From Acanthochromis polyacanthus (Eukaryota > Chordata > Actinopteri > Pomacentridae): a stretch of DNA of 64,000 bases. Shown piece after piece: positions 1 to 12,274 of the stretch. The stretch covers positions 39,242,082-39,306,081 of the forward strand of contig NC_067122.1 of assembly GCF_021347895.1 (NCBI RefSeq). Direction: 5' to 3'. The stretch's first letter is position 1; every line of letters begins with the position of its first letter. The position numbers and the translations under genes are program-made. The notes beneath the pieces were generated by a model. The model was not told where the DNA came from and did not search any database. It saw only the letters and a list, made by a program, of their open reading frames with translations.

Positions 1-1256
1 AAGACTTTTACAAAAAACATGAAACAAATATGAATAACATGAAATAAATAAGTCAGTTACCGTGTGCGCCTCTCAGACCATCAGAATAGTTCGCTTGTTA
101 GTTTGTCTTCTTCTCTGTAGCACGTTGTAATGGCGTATGACTCTGCAGCCATGTTGCATTTCCCACAATCCTTCACGTTGAACCCTGAACTAAACCGTGG
201 TCATGTGACTTATTTATATCTATCAAAAACATTTAAAAACAGTGTTGCATTTTTAACATTAAACATATAAACCTTATTTATTTTACCTTTAAATCAATTT
301 TTATAATTTTACGTATTATTTATAAAAACAATAACAAAACAATAAATGAGACCACAATTAAATTACTGTCCCCTGGACAGTTACAGTAGAGGTTTATTAT
401 CACTATTATCGCTGCTAAAGGTACTGCATAAGTGTAAACATTTTTTGTATAGTAAGAGATGCTACTTCTATATCCTGAGAAAGTACGTAAAACATGCAGA
501 GAGTAGCTTTACATGCATTTTTTGAAGGGAAATAATTAGAAACAGTGTGCTGTATGCTGTACAATGGAATTTAACTACAAAAAACTCAGCTACCAAATAG
601 CTGTCTTCTCACATCTTTTGAATCATTGCTCCCGCCCACAAAGTGAACAACCCACAACAATGTTAAGAATAAAATAAAATGATAAATGCAAAATAAAAAT
701 ATGAAGACCATGTTAAACTCTAATTAGCACATGTAGGACGTTACACAAGTGTGTCAAATCATATATATGACCTACTGGTCATACTGGTCATAACTTCAGC
801 AAAGAGAGAAGTGGTGGTGCTGTCTGCAGACAACGTTTCACTTTTTCTAGTCGGGGTCATTTTAGGAAAAGTAATCGAAATTCAAGCTGAAAAACAGTAA
901 TTTAGGGGGTTTTCTCTGTCAACAAACATAGTGGCAGATCATTTTTGACCCTAAGTCAACACAAGAGATAAGTAAGAAATAATTGGGGCTGCCCATATAA
1001 ATATGATTGTAATATTATAATAGCATTACTTTTGCAAAGGTACATGAATTTAAAACAGCATTTGATATGACAATAGAAGCAGCCCAGTAAACCTGAGAGT
1101 TTCAAGCAAGCTTAATCACAAGTGAGTGACATTGCCACAGTGAATTTAAGCTTTTGGAAGGTTACTCGGATGCAGTTAGTTACAATAGTTACAATAGAAT
1201 AAATTTGTTACATATATACTGCATTCTGAGTCTGCCACTTTATTTGAGTGTAAATT
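1..1256. other. AT-rich spacer, nothing recognised
   Basis: I see no supported gene or repeat here. Open frames are short and lack domain motifs. It ends at the left TA of the MITE at 1257. Confidence 0.6.
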
Positions 1257-1627
1257 TACACTACTGTTCAAAAGTTTAAGGTCGCTTAGAAATATCCTTA
1301 TTTTTTAAAAGAAAAGCATTTTTTTTCAATGAAGGTAAAATTAAATGAATCAGAAATACAGTCTAGACATTGTTAAAGTGGTAAATGACTATTGTTGCTG
1401 GAAACGGCTGATTTTTTATGGAATATCTGGATAGGGGTACAGAGGAACATTTTCAGCAACCATCACTCCTGTGTTCTATGCTCCATTGTGTTAGCTAATG
1501 GTGTTGAAAGGCTCATTGATGATTAGAAAACCCTTGTGCAGTTATGTTAGCACAGGAATACAAGTGTGAGTTTTCATGGAATACATGAAATCCCCTGGGT
1601 GACCCCAAACTTTTGAAATGCAGTGTG
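1257..1627. mobile_element. Tc1-type non-autonomous MITE
   Basis: The left end reads TACACTACTGTTCAAAAGTTT. The right end (about 1601-1627) is its imperfect reverse complement, with CAAACTTTTGAAATGCAGTGTGA. Both ends are anchored on or near a TA, the target site of Tc1/mariner elements. The roughly 370-bp interior has no open frame. I recognise the interior as a MITE family widespread in fish. It must be mobilised in trans. Confidence 0.8.
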
Positions 1628-3954
1628 ACCTTTTAAAATTGATATTGTTAAATATTGTAACAACAGTGCTGATTTAATTTTCCCCATTTCACAGATGTTT
1701 TGATTCTGACTTTATCGTGTGAAGTACTTTTTCATTTTGTTTTGAAAAGTTATGCATCGATGAAATTCCTTCTTTCTTTGATCGATCTTAAGAATAAGAA
1801 AACTGATGAAAAGTTGTCGCTGCCACCTGCTGTGCATCTTTCTACAGCGAGGAGAGAGAGATGCGCTTTATTTCAGTAATAATAGGAGTGAATTTTATTG
1901 CTGATAGAAAAGTATGTTTTTCACAAAAAAACGTTAGATTTTCTATTTTCTAAAGGATGATCTTTATGCTGAGAGAAATGATTGAGATTTGGTATATAGA
2001 CTGAGTGGTGTTCTTTCTCTGTTTTCGTTTTACCGTGGGTGGCATTGAGAAAGTTTGTTTTCTGATCTTGCATGTGGACTGAGTGAAGTTTCTGATATTG
2101 ACCTGCTACTCTTTGATGGCAAGAACAGCACACACACAGGCCTTTATTATATTCAGAAAGTGATGGTTATACATGCATCCTACATCAATAGTACACTCTA
2201 GGATTTGAAGATACATATGGAGAACATGGTGTTATTTAGAATATTTTAGAGACCCCCACCGAAATTTCACATATTATGTTTTCATTGGAGTTCATGGAGA
2301 AAACTCCTCCTGGTCTCCCTGTTGAGGTTGTAGGTTTAACTTTTGCTGAACAGGGTTTATTGTGGACACAATTTGTTAAATAATTCATGAAAACAGAATT
2401 TAATTGCAGTACATGCTGAATGTATGTCAGCTGTGCATGAATTGAAACTTACAAATTACATTTTACTTTAAGCTCTTTGATACACGGCCAGTTCTTTCAA
2501 ATTTCCAGACATTTTTAAAAATTAGTTTCTCTAATATAAACCACATAATTTTTTTAAAACAATCTCTCATCTGAGAATTTTCAGTCAAATCCAATTTGTC
2601 CGTGACCAAAAAATGCAAGAGCAAAAACACCAGTGATTGGAAAAACACCAAAACAAAAAAGATACTTGAAAGGGAAATAACAAAAAAATTAAATTAAATG
2701 AAAGAGGACTTGATATTTGAATGCCTTTAATTTAATGAGACAGAGACTCTCAGTCTAATCTCTGATCATTCAGATACTATCAATTAAAAATGAGTGATTG
2801 GTTGCAGTCAGCTTGGGCTCACCTTGACGTGTGTGTTCTAAAGCAGGCAGATATCAGCAGTAATGTGCCGGTAAACAGGACTGTGGGTTCACCGCGACCT
2901 TCACTGCGTGACCATCATAAGACAAACAGCTTAAACACCAGAACAAGGCAGATTTAACAGTTTCTGCTGTTATCGCCCTGTTATTTCAGTTTGATGCCAC
3001 TTATTATTCCGTGTACTTATTTCATACCGATTTATTCCAGCCTGGTGGGTAAAGCAAACTCCACTCCCCCTTCTGCAAATAAAAAATAAATAAAAATAAA
3101 AGTAAACACATGCCTTATCCAAACCACCCACCTGTTTACTCCACTTGAATCTCCAAAGCGCTGTGGAATTCCACTTCATCTTGAAAATCAGACTTTGCAT
3201 GTCAATAATGAAGTCCCAGGAACAGCACGATAGGTGCTGGTTGACCAATTCTGTGTTAACACCAAAGCTTAGAGACTTTAACTAAAGGCAGCTTACTTTC
3301 TATTTGCGTGTTCACACACATACTAAAGCTAATTCAGTCCTTAACTTTCCAATAAGCACTGCCTGTTTATTTCTCTCTCTGTTGTGCTTGTGTCACATCA
3401 TATCACAGGACTCTTGAGAGTTTTGCCAGATCCATGTTGTTCTTTCATTACCGTAGGCTTATGTAGATTTACATGGATATTGAGGTTGGTTTGGGCCTTA
3501 AACCACCAGGACTTAGGCAATAAGACCCGTTTGTGTGTGTGTGAGACCAGGACAGATGATGGTTCCCTTGATGAAAAAAGTATATGACATGAGAGTCTGT
3601 CAGCTCAAATAATGTATCTCCCTCTCTTCATTTCCCCCAGTCTCCTGTGTGACATGCTACATTTGCATTGCCAACTTAAATTACATTTATTTCACGCGTG
3701 TGACACACAGATAGTCAGCCAATCATGTCTTTGGCACTTTGTAAGCGGAGGGAAATCCCCATGGATCAGTAGCAATTAAAAAGTGATGAAAGGGAAAAAA
3801 AAGCTTTAAATTTTATATTATGGGTTGCACAAAGGCAAGGACGAAAAGAAGAAATCTGATTTGGGAACATTTGTCAGTCTTGCACGACTTCTCATGTAAA
3901 GCCGTGTGAAGGTTGATCGTTCTTTTTCACAATCTTCAGTAGATTATTTCTCTA
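1628..3954. other. Spacer, nothing recognised
   Basis: Open frames of 60-92 codons occur on both strands, but none has a recognisable motif, splice context or composition unlike the background. I see no repeat family. Confidence 0.55.
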
Positions 3955-4568
3955 CCAAGGAATGCGACAGAGTTATGTGATGATCAGCGTTGGTTTGTCT
4001 GTCTGTTAACAACATTACTTACAAACAGACTAATGGATTTAGCTGAAATTTTCAGGGAAGATCACAAATGACACAAGGACCAAGTGATTAGATTTTGGCA
4101 GTGACACGGCTTATAAGTCTGGATCCACAGGTTTGTTAAAGAATTCTGAATCATTATGAGATAGCAGCACTGCGTCACTGTAACCATGACAACAAGCGAA
4201 CATTACGTCAGCTGCCTGCGGACGATCACATGATTGTGATGCTCCTACAAATCGACTGCTGTGGACTTATTGGGACTTATCTGTCAGAAATGATACAAAG
4301 AGTCTGAATCCCATCAATTCCTGCTGCCTGCTACGTATTTCGGTGAAGCAATTCAGTATCCATATATGACGTACACATGCATAACACACACCTGTGCTCA
4401 GCGCAGGGTCGTTTTCTTTGTGGGTACATCTTTGAAATGGCCACATTCCATATTGTCGTGATTTCTGATCATCAATAACTAATAAACCACTGTTGCATTT
4501 CTGACAATGCTATATGTTGGACTGTACAGCGTTGGCGGAGTACTGCGCTGTCTGAGTGCTTTCCTAGT
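3955..4568 (+). repeat. Dispersed fish repeat, copy A
   Basis: It shares a start block (AGTTATGTGATGATCAGC), a middle block (around TTTTCAGG with GAAATGACACAA further on) and an end block (GGAGTACTG with TCTGAGTGCTTT) with 20197-20604 in the same orientation. No coding capacity or terminal inverted repeat is evident. Copy A has extra sequence around 4290-4500. I know the family as a common fish interspersed repeat but cannot assign its class. Confidence 0.65.
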
Positions 4569-5329
4569 TAATCTGTGTTTCAGCTGCAATAAACTAAATC
4601 AAGCAGAAAACATGCATTGAAGTGAAAGGGTTACTTTTTTCTCACAACACAGCTTTTGTTCCAAAAAACCTGTGGCTTCATTTGCTTCAGTCTGCAGGTC
4701 ACATCTGCTTGTACACATCTAGGAAATGTTTGGCGCAGTGCAGCACGACAACTGGAATAAGAAGAAAACAGCAGGCCTGCCTCTGCCTAATGCTCAAAAA
4801 CATGCCTACTGACCCCTCTACAACAATTTGTGGGTTTAGGAATTATGTGGTGGAAGTGTATTTTGGTGGCAACAGCTGGCTGCAGCGACTGTGCACAGCT
4901 TCCCAGTGTCTTGTTGTCACAGCGAGTTTGCCAGGTTCACCAGTTTTGCCAGAGAAACACAGAGACAAAGCCAAAATGGTTGAAAGGAAGAGAAGAAAAC
5001 AGAACTTCCTCTCAAATAAGATAAACAACAAAAGTAATACCAACTCCGCTATTTCTCCTCAATTCCATATTTAATAGAACAGAAAAGCGGCTTTCAATTT
5101 TTAGTGCATTGCTGGTAGCACACCTCACTTCAATCAATTTCCTTTTGAGATTTTTACCCTTCTCAGTTGATAGTCTGTCTCACTCTTCATTAGCAAAGGG
5201 CTACAATTCTCTCCTTTGTGATTGATAGCCTTTTCAGACTACAACTTTTAGCTCTTTCCCTTCACGTTCAGCTGGATAAAGATCAGATCATTGGACTAAA
5301 CATCTGTTTCAGCTCATTATGTTGTTGGT
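4569..5329. other. Spacer with one unsupported open frame
   Basis: A 150-codon frame from a GTG runs 4622-5074 on the plus strand, but it has no family motif. I treat it as chance. Nothing else is recognised. Confidence 0.5.
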
Positions 5330-5870
5330 GGGAACACAGCTTGCGACTGACACAGACTTCGTGATACTTGAGAATCAGTTTCACTTCAGTATGCCTCCAA
5401 AAACATCTAAAGTCACAGTGACCTGGACAGATTCATGAACCTCCTGAACCTCCTCCATGTTTCACACTGAGGAGGTTGTTCCATTCTTTCAGAGCTTAAT
5501 ATTAGTGCTTCCATTGAGTCCACTTTCACTCAGACAGTGTTGATTTTGAAGCTTTCTTTGGTCCTTTTTCCACCAATCTGGGGTCAGTTTTTTTTCCATC
5601 CATCTTCTTAAAGATTGTCTACAGTCATGTCAATCTTAAACTTCCTTATAGTATTAGCAGATGTCTTTCTGTTTCTGTGTAGCATTTACCTAGTTCTTTT
5701 CCTTAAAGTCAGTCCAGTCAACTCTTTTCTTTCTCTTATCCATGTTTAGTGTGATTCGTGCATTAATACCAAACAACTCATTGACTGCTTCTCTGCACTT
5801 AAATAGGCTTAATGACCGATTATAAGATTAAGACTCATGTGACTGTAATTGAAGATATTTGGCTATAAAT
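5330..5870 (-). mobile_element. Decayed Tc1/mariner remnant
   Basis: Read on the minus strand, 5745-5700 resembles the basic start of a Tc1 transposase. Near 5450-5470 the strand encodes VKHGGGS, the glycine-rich box typical of Tc1 transposases. The stretch between is too short for a full catalytic domain, so this is internally deleted and frameshifted. Ends are not clear. Confidence 0.5.
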
Positions 5871-6124
5871 ATCACTAAAATCCACATATTTATTACTACT
5901 TCTGTATCCATCATCCACATCATTTTAGAAGCTAATTATAGATTTATTATAATAACATTAAGAGGAAATGTAAAATGTTAATTTGTCAGATTCTTCAGGC
6001 TGAGAGGTGTCTGCTATTGGAGTACATGCACAGACGTTGTGCAGAGATCCGTACGTAGTTGTGTTGTTTTTGTACTTCTAGTATGTTGTATACTTATTTT
6101 TTTCTCCATTGAAAACCCACCTTC
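5871..6124. other. AT-rich flank of the Gypsy provirus
   Basis: Unique-looking AT-rich sequence up to the first base of the 5' LTR. No target duplication matching the far side (11962 on) is visible. Confidence 0.5.
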
Positions 6125-7028
6125 TGTCAGGATTCCCCTCTCACCCTCACTCCCCTCTGACACCCCAAATCCCCTTCCCTATCCAGTTTTGTCCTCTCTC
6201 CCTCTCTCCCTCTTTCTTTTCTGCAGGACTCGGAGTGGAGCAGGTCACAGCTGGCTCCTGTTTGGTAATCAGCTACCTCCCTGGAGCCTGGGCAGCTGTG
6301 TTCTATTCCACTAATCACACCACTCCAATAAAGACCGGCTGAACTCTCCACACCCTGCTAGATTGTTGTACTCGACTCCAGCAGTCAGTGACTCTTTAGC
6401 CTTCTTGTCAGTATTGGGAAAGTGAACTCCGCTAACTCTGTTTTCTCCTCCTTGCCTCGTCAGAACCAGCTGCCCAGAGCCGTTCGCCGAACCCAGTCAA
6501 ACCCACCGTGGACCTAGCTGCCCTCCAAGTCCCTGCCTGGATCCCTTTCCCCCCTCCAAGATGTCACCCCCCTCCGGCTCCTTCACAGCCGGGTTTGGAC
6601 CCTCAGATCTCCCGGACCACCCACCCCTGAGTTCTGCCTGGACCCCTTGTCCACCCTCTGGTATCCCCGATCTCCTGAAACCCTCCCGGCCCGGCTCAGG
6701 AACCAAACCCTTCCTCGGATCGCTCCTTGCCTTGAGGTTCCCCTTCCTGAACAGATTCCTCTCCTCCTCCTCGGCTCTCCGCCGCCGGGGATCCTAGTCT
6801 CCCCGCTCCACACTTTGCTCCCCCCACCTCCCTGAGTTCGGATTGCCGCCGATCCCCAGCCCGAAGATTCTACAAACCGGACTCCTGCCTTTCCCCCATA
6901 ACTCATCTTCCTGCCTGGACAATTCCCAGCCACCTTCATCATTTCCTCTGTACAATAAACCATCATTACCTCCATCCTTGCCTCGGTAGTGTGGCTCTCT
7001 GCACGAGTCCAGCCTAAATTCTGTGACA
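6125..7028 (+). repeat. 5' long terminal repeat
   Basis: It begins TGTCAGGATTCC. Positions 6125-6479 match 11591-11961 almost base for base, apart from a 16-bp expansion of the CCCTCTCT tract in the 3' copy. I extend it to 7028 because the ends TGTCA and TGACA are then an inverted pair of the usual TG...CA form, and gag starts 20 bases later. AATAAA occurs at 6329 and 6954. A strict reading would end the LTR at 6479, where the match to the 3' copy stops. Confidence 0.7.
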
Positions 7029-7047
7029 TAACAATCTGGCCACCCCT
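7029..7047 (+). promoter_or_regulatory. Possible primer-binding region
   Basis: TGGCCACCCC starts eight bases after the proposed LTR end. Primer sites usually begin with TGG, complementary to a tRNA 3' CCA. I cannot name the tRNA, and the offset is larger than usual. Confidence 0.3.
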
Positions 7048-8300
7048 ATGGACTCGGAGAACCCGCTACCGGGGCTAGGCCAGCCCTCCAGCCCTGACCT
7101 CCTAACAGCGGTCTCCATACACGGACAATTACTGGGCCAACATAGTAAGTCATTAAGAGAATTAGTCGATGCAGGACGCCAATTTCACATACAGTTAGAA
7201 TCCCTCTCCAGCCAATTGACACACATAACTTCTGCTCCAGAGACCCTCGACCAACACAGCCATGCACTACACGAATTAGCTGCCTCCGCCAAACACACAC
7301 ATACTCAAATGAAAGACCTTCAGGCCCAGCTCAACCAACTCACCACCACCATGGCCCAGTTCACCATTTCCCAGTCTCCTCCGGCATCTCCTTCCCCTGC
7401 CCCAGCTCCGGTTCCGGACCCCGCTCCCCCAGCAGCTCCAGCTGATCCACCTTCGTCGTTCGGAGACCCCCATGTTCCTGATCCGGTACGTTACGCCGGT
7501 GACCAGGGAGCCTGTGGAGATTTCCTAATGCAGGTCTCTCTGGTTTTTGGATTACAACCCCTCACCTACAGAACAGATGAGCAGAAGATTTTGTATACTC
7601 TCAGTTTGTTAACTGGAGCTGCGCTGCGCTGGGGGTCGGCGGTGTGGCAAAGAAATGGACTGGCTTGTTCTTCATACGCCGCCTTCACTGAGGAGATGCG
7701 GCAGGTCTTTGATCATCCACTCCAAGGAGCCGCCGCCAAGAAAGGTCTGGGGGCTCTTACCCAGGGGGGCAGAGTGTGGCAGAATACGTGGTGGAGTTCC
7801 GGACCCTGGCGGCCGCCGTCGACTGGAACGACTCCGCCATCCACTATTTGTTTCAAAGAGGACTGAATGAGGATCTTAAGGACCAGCTAGCCTCCAGAGA
7901 CAAAGTATCAGACCTAAACTCCCTTATAGAACTAACGATTCGTTTGGACAACCGGCTCCGGGAAAGGCGGAGGGAGAAGAAGACCCTGGCCCCGCCACCA
8001 GATCGGACCCACCTCTCAGTCCAACTCCGCTCCTATCCCGGCCCCCGCAACCCCAGTCCTCCTCACCAGTCCATCGTTTCAGCCCGTCCCTTGCCCTCAG
8101 TCTCCGCCCATTCAGTGTCTGTGGAGGAGCCCATGCAGCTTGGCCGGGCCCACCTCACTGAGGAGGAGAAGGCATCCCCATCGCCTGCCTGTACCGCGGT
8201 GAGGTCGGACATTTCGCTACCACCTTCCCGGCCAAGCTGGGAAAAGACACGGCTCGCCAGTGACCGGGGAGGTCCTGGTGAGCCGGACCATGTTCTCCTC
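7048..8300 (+). pseudogene. Gypsy gag, frameshifted
   Basis: The ATG at 7048 opens a frame to 7866. It has a coiled, polar N-terminus, a proline-rich linker (about residues 105-140), and a Ty3-type capsid domain starting near residue 148. The capsid continues in another frame from about 7776 (FRTLAA...LFQRGL), so there is an indel near 7750-7776. A CCHC-knuckle-like segment (GEVGHF) lies near 8190-8230 in yet another frame, with an arginine where the second cysteine would be. Gag would form the cytoplasmic particle that packages element RNA. This copy cannot make it whole. Confidence 0.85.
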
Positions 8301-8460
8301 CCCGACGACTCACCTCCAGGTGATCACCTCACTTCTGTGGGGAAAGCACCATTTCTCAGTCCCAGCACTGGTGGACTCGGGCGCTGAGGGCAACTTCATT
8401 GACGAGGCCCTTGTTAAACAACTACACATCTCCTTTGAACCCATACAACCACTCCTATGA
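8301..8460 (+). pseudogene. Gypsy aspartic protease domain
   Basis: The frame open from 8260 contains ALVDSGAEGNFID, the D-S/T-G active-site region of retroviral-type proteases. It would mature Gag and Pol. It is in the same frame as reverse transcriptase but ends in TGA at 8458-8460. Confidence 0.85.
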
Positions 8461-8469
8461 ACGCTATCC

Positions 8470-10140
8470 TTGAACAACCGTCGTTTAGCCCAAGTAAAGT
8501 TTCAGACCACCCCTGTCCATATCTGCATATCAGGTAATCATTCAGAATCTATGGTTTTCGCTATCCTGTCCAACCTGCACATTCTCCTTGTTCTTGGATA
8601 TCCCTGGCTTCAACAACACAACCCCCATATCGACTGGTCGGCTGGCAAGATCCTGACCTGGAGCCCCCACTGTCACGCCTCCTGTCTCACCTCGGCCCCG
8701 ACCCCTGGTAGTCCCACGCCTCCTGCTCGGTCCCCTCCTCCAGACCTGTCCAATGTTCCCCCCGAGTATCATGACCTCGCCCCGGCCTTTGATAAAGATA
8801 AGGCCCTGTCCCTGCCTCCCCATTGGTCCTATGACTGCGCCATCAACCTTCTGAAAGACGCCACCTTGCCCAGAGGCAGACTGTATCATCTGTCGAAACC
8901 AGAACGAGCCGCCATGGAAGAGTACATGGGTGAATCCTTGGCGGCAGGCTTAATTCGCCTGTCTACCTCCCCGGCCGGGGCAGGGTTCTTCTTCGTGGGC
9001 AAGAGAGATGGCGGTTTAAGACCCTGCGTGGACTACCGGGGTCTGAACAAAATCACCATCCGGAATAAATACCCACTCCCTCTCATCGACTCAGCTTTCA
9101 CCCCCCTCCATGGAGCAACCATCTTCTCCAAACTAGACCTGTGCAACGCGTACCACCTGGTCCGGATACGGGAGGGGGATGAATGGAAGACATCCTTAAA
9201 TACCTCCCTGGGGCATTTTGAATACTTGGTCATGCCTTTTGGATTAACTAACGCCCCGGCCGTCTTCCAGCATCTCGTCAATGACGTCCTGCGGGATTTC
9301 CTGGACTGGTTCGTTTTTGTTTACCTTGATGACATCCTGATCTTCTCCCGCAGCTTGGAGGAGCACCATCGGCACGTGAGAAGGGTGTTGGAGCGCCTTC
9401 TTGAGAATCGCCTTTATGTGAAGGCGGAGAAGTGCGCATTCCACGTGTCGACGGTGCCCTTCCTGGGTTACATCATAGCTGTGGGGAAGATCAGGATGGA
9501 CCCGGCCAAGATTGCGGCGGTGGAGGATTGGCCGGAGCCTGGGGACCGCAAGCAGCTCCAGCGGTTCTTGGGCTTCACCAATTTCTACCGCCGCTTCATC
9601 AAAAACTACAGCCAGATCGCAGCCCCTCTCACCGCCCTCACATCCACCTCCCACAAATTCCTCTGGACCCCTGCAGCCCGTCCCGCCTTTCAGACCCTAA
9701 AGGCCCGCTTCACTTCTGCCCCCGTCCTCATACAGCCAGACCCTAACCGCCAGTTTATTGTAGAAGTTGATGCCTCAGATACCGGAGTGGGGTCGGTACT
9801 TTCTCAACACGCCGGTGGAGATGGCAAACTTCACCCCTGCGCCTTTTATTCACGTAAGCTCTCTCCAGCCGAGCGTAACTACGACGTGGGAAATTGAGAG
9901 CTTTTGGCCATTAAGTTGGCACTGGAGGAGTGGCGACACTGGCTGGAGGGGGCCGAGCAGCTGTTCCTGGTGTGGACCGACCATAGGAACCTCCAATACC
10001 TGCAGACCGCTAAGAGACTAAACCCCAGGCAAGCCAGGTGGACGTTGTTTTTTGACCGGTTCAATTTCACTCTGTCCTATCGGCCAGGTAGTCAGAATGG
10101 CAAACCTGATGCCCTGTCCCGGATTAATTCAAAGGAGGAT
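8470..10140 (+). pseudogene. Gypsy reverse transcriptase and RNase H
   Basis: This is the longest intact piece (8470-9897, about 475 codons). Visible motifs are the LDLCNAYH first catalytic aspartate box, MPFGLTNAP, and the active-site YLDDILIFS. Further on are [11 protein letters not shown] of the connection/thumb and [15 protein letters not shown] of RNase H. A TGA at 9895-9897 interrupts RNase H just before the HxxLxxL helix. The same frame then continues from 9904 with WTDHRNL and PDALSR. The CGA-to-TGA change is typical of methylated CpG decay. It would copy the RNA genome to DNA in the particle. Confidence 0.92.
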
Positions 10141-10184
10141 TCCCCCAAGAGCCCTAAACCCATTCTGTCATCCTGCCACCTGGC

Positions 10185-11340
10185 TTGCCTGACCTGGGAC
10201 ATCGAAACCAGTGTCCGCCGGGCACAACAGACCCAGTTTTCCCCGAGGCCGGTCCCCAAGGAACGCTGTTCATCTCGGAGGCCGTCCAGGCGGACGTCCT
10301 CCACTGGGCCCACTCCAGCCAGCTGTCATGCCATCCAGGGGTGTCCAGGATGCTGGCGGCTCTCTGCCGGAGGTTCTGGTGGCCGTCCATGACCTGTGAC
10401 GTCCGCAAATATGTTTCAGCCTGCTCCATCTGCACCCAGAACAAATCCTCAAACCAACCAACCCCTGGGCTCCTCAATCCCTTGTACATTCCCCGCCAAC
10501 CTTGGTCCCATATCTCAATGGATTTTGTAACCAGATTACCCCACTCTCATGGGATGTCCGTCATTCTGACCATCATCGACTGTTTTTCCAAATTTGCACA
10601 CTTCATCCCACTACCCAAACTCCCCTCTGCCCAAGAAACAGCTGATCTCCTGATAACTCACATCTTCCACACACACGGCATCCCATTATAGTCTCCGACA
10701 GAGGTCCTCAGTTTACTTCACAAGTTTGGCAAGCATTCTGTTCTGCACTTGGAGCCAAGGTCAGCTTATCATCGGGATTCCACCCACAGAGTAATGGCCA
10801 GATGGAGAGGCTGAACCAGGAAATGGAGGCCACCCTCCAGTGTGTTACATCTGAGAGCCCCAGCTTCTGGAGTGTCCAACTCCCCTGGGTGGAATACGCC
10901 CATAACACCCTCCCCAGCGCCGCCACCGGTCTCTCTCCTTTTCACTGTGTTTACGGCTATCAGCCCCCGCTCTTCCCCGACCAAGAAGACAACATCGCGG
11001 TTCCCTCAGTGACCGCCCATCTCCGCTGGTGCGCCTGTACCTGGCGTCAGGCCCGTGCCGCAGTCCTCCAGGCCTCGCGGCAAACCCAAGAACAAGCCAA
11101 TCGGCGGTGTTCTGAAGCCCCTGTCTACACTCCCAGCCAGCAGGTCTGGCTGTCCACCAAAAATCTACCCCTTAAGGCTTCTCCAAGGAAGCTATCCCCC
11201 CGATTCATTGGCCCCTTTTCGATAACTAAGATCATCAACCCCTCCGCAGTCCGCCTCAGGCTTCCAGCATCCCTGAAAGTACACCCCACATTTCATGTCT
11301 CACAGTTGAAACCGGTCCGGGAGAGCCCGCTGTCCCCTCC
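10185..11340 (+). pseudogene. Gypsy integrase, frameshifted
   Basis: The first half is in one frame (10185-10691). It has the zinc-binding HPGVSR...C..C segment and the core start SMDFVTRLP with the first catalytic aspartate. A deletion at about 10688 shifts the frame. SDRGPQF with the second aspartate and [12 protein letters not shown] with the catalytic glutamate follow in another frame (to about 11340). LSPRFIGPF and [11 protein letters not shown] mark the C-terminal domain. The full D,D,E set is present but never in one reading frame. Confidence 0.9.
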
Positions 11341-11364
11341 CCTTCTACCCCCTCCACCCCCCAG

Positions 11365-11540
11365 CTTCTGGATGGTGATCCCATATACACTGTCTCCCGC
11401 CTACTTGATGTCCGCCGCTGGGGTAGGGGCTTACAATATCTGGTGGACTGGGAGGGCTATGGTCCTGAGGAATGGGCCTGGGTTCCCAAGAGTCGGATCC
11501 TGGACCCATCATTAATCCGAGAATTCCACCATGATCAGCC
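11365..11540 (+). pseudogene. Integrase C-terminal chromodomain
   Basis: In a third frame the DNA encodes [17 protein letters not shown] followed by an LIREFH helix. This is the aromatic-cage sheet and C-terminal helix of a chromodomain, which in chromoviruses directs integration to marked chromatin. A frameshift near 11340 separates it from integrase. Confidence 0.85.
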
Positions 11541-11570
11541 CGACCGGCCCTGTGGGGTGCCAGGAGGCGC

Positions 11571-11590
11571 CCGTTGGGGAGGGGGGGTAC
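11571..11590 (+). promoter_or_regulatory. Polypurine tract
   Basis: A G-rich purine run (GGGGAGGGGGGG) lies three bases before the 3' LTR, the expected place for the plus-strand primer. Confidence 0.75.
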
Positions 11591-11961
11591 TGTCAGGATT
11601 CCCCTCTCACCCTCACTCCCCTCTGACACCCCAAATCCCCTTTCCTATCCAGTTTTGTCCTCTCTCCCTCTCTCCCTCTCTTCCTCTCTCCCTCTTTCCT
11701 TTCTGCAGGACTCGGAGTGGATCAGGTCACAGCTGGCTCCTGTTTGGTAATCAGCTACCTCCCTGAAGTCTGGGCAGCTGTGTTCTATTCCACTAATCAC
11801 ACCACTGCAATAAAGACCGGTTGAACTCTCCACACCCTGCCAGATTGTTGTACTCGACTCCAGCAGTCAGTGACTCTCTAGCCTTCTTGTCAGTATTGGG
11901 AAAGTGAACTCCGCTAACTCTGTTTTCTCCTCCTTGCCTCGTCAGAACCAGCTGCCCAGAG
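11591..11961 (+). repeat. 3' LTR, truncated
   Basis: It matches 6125-6479 and stops at 11961. The 5' copy appears to run another 549 bp, so the 3' copy has lost that part and its insertion boundary. Confidence 0.85.
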
Positions 11962-12194
11962 ATATGTTTAGATGGATATTTACTTGAGCATAATTCAGAC
12001 TTTAACTATTAAGAATGTTAACATAATATTTTTACTTTATGGAATTACCTAGCTTTATCCTTCTCATAATCTAGGCTCACGACCTCAATTCACCACAGGC
12101 TTTGGACCGATACTGTTTACATCTCTACCACTTATCTCTCAGACAGGAAGTAAAACTGTTCCATATCACATCTTAAGATGTTTTGATTACTGAT

Positions 12195-12272
12195 TTTATA
12201 AGATAAGATAGAATAAGATAATATAAGCCTCTATTAATCCCACAGTGGGGACCTCTGCATTGTTATAACAGC
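12195..12272 (-). repeat. LINE-type 3' end with AAGAT tail
   Basis: A degenerate (AAGAT)n run is followed by CTATTAATCCCACAGTGGGGACC and TGTTATAACAGCAAAG. I know this as a very common fish repeat that carries the microsatellite as its tail, so it would be in minus orientation here. Confidence 0.55.
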
Positions 12273-12274
12273 AA

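Larger units (their letters stand above)
6125..11961 (+). mobile_element. Gypsy (Ty3) chromovirus provirus, defective
   Basis: Order is 5' LTR, gag, protease, reverse transcriptase, RNase H, integrase, chromodomain, purine tract, partial 3' LTR. That is the Metaviridae/Ty3 order, and the C-terminal chromodomain places it among chromoviruses. The composition is GC-richer than the flanks. The coding region changes frame at least five times and carries TGA stops at 8458 and 9895, so it cannot make a Pol polyprotein. The second stop fits CpG decay. No target duplication is seen because the 3' LTR is truncated. Confidence 0.93.

Noticed and set aside
4622..5074. 150-codon plus-strand open frame
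   Set aside because: Starts at GTG, has no recognisable domain and sits in AT-rich spacer with overlapping frames on both strands. Chance is likelier.
6583..7029. 148-codon minus-strand frame in the 5' LTR
   Set aside because: It is the antisense of a GC-rich LTR; glycine/arginine-rich low complexity, no motif.
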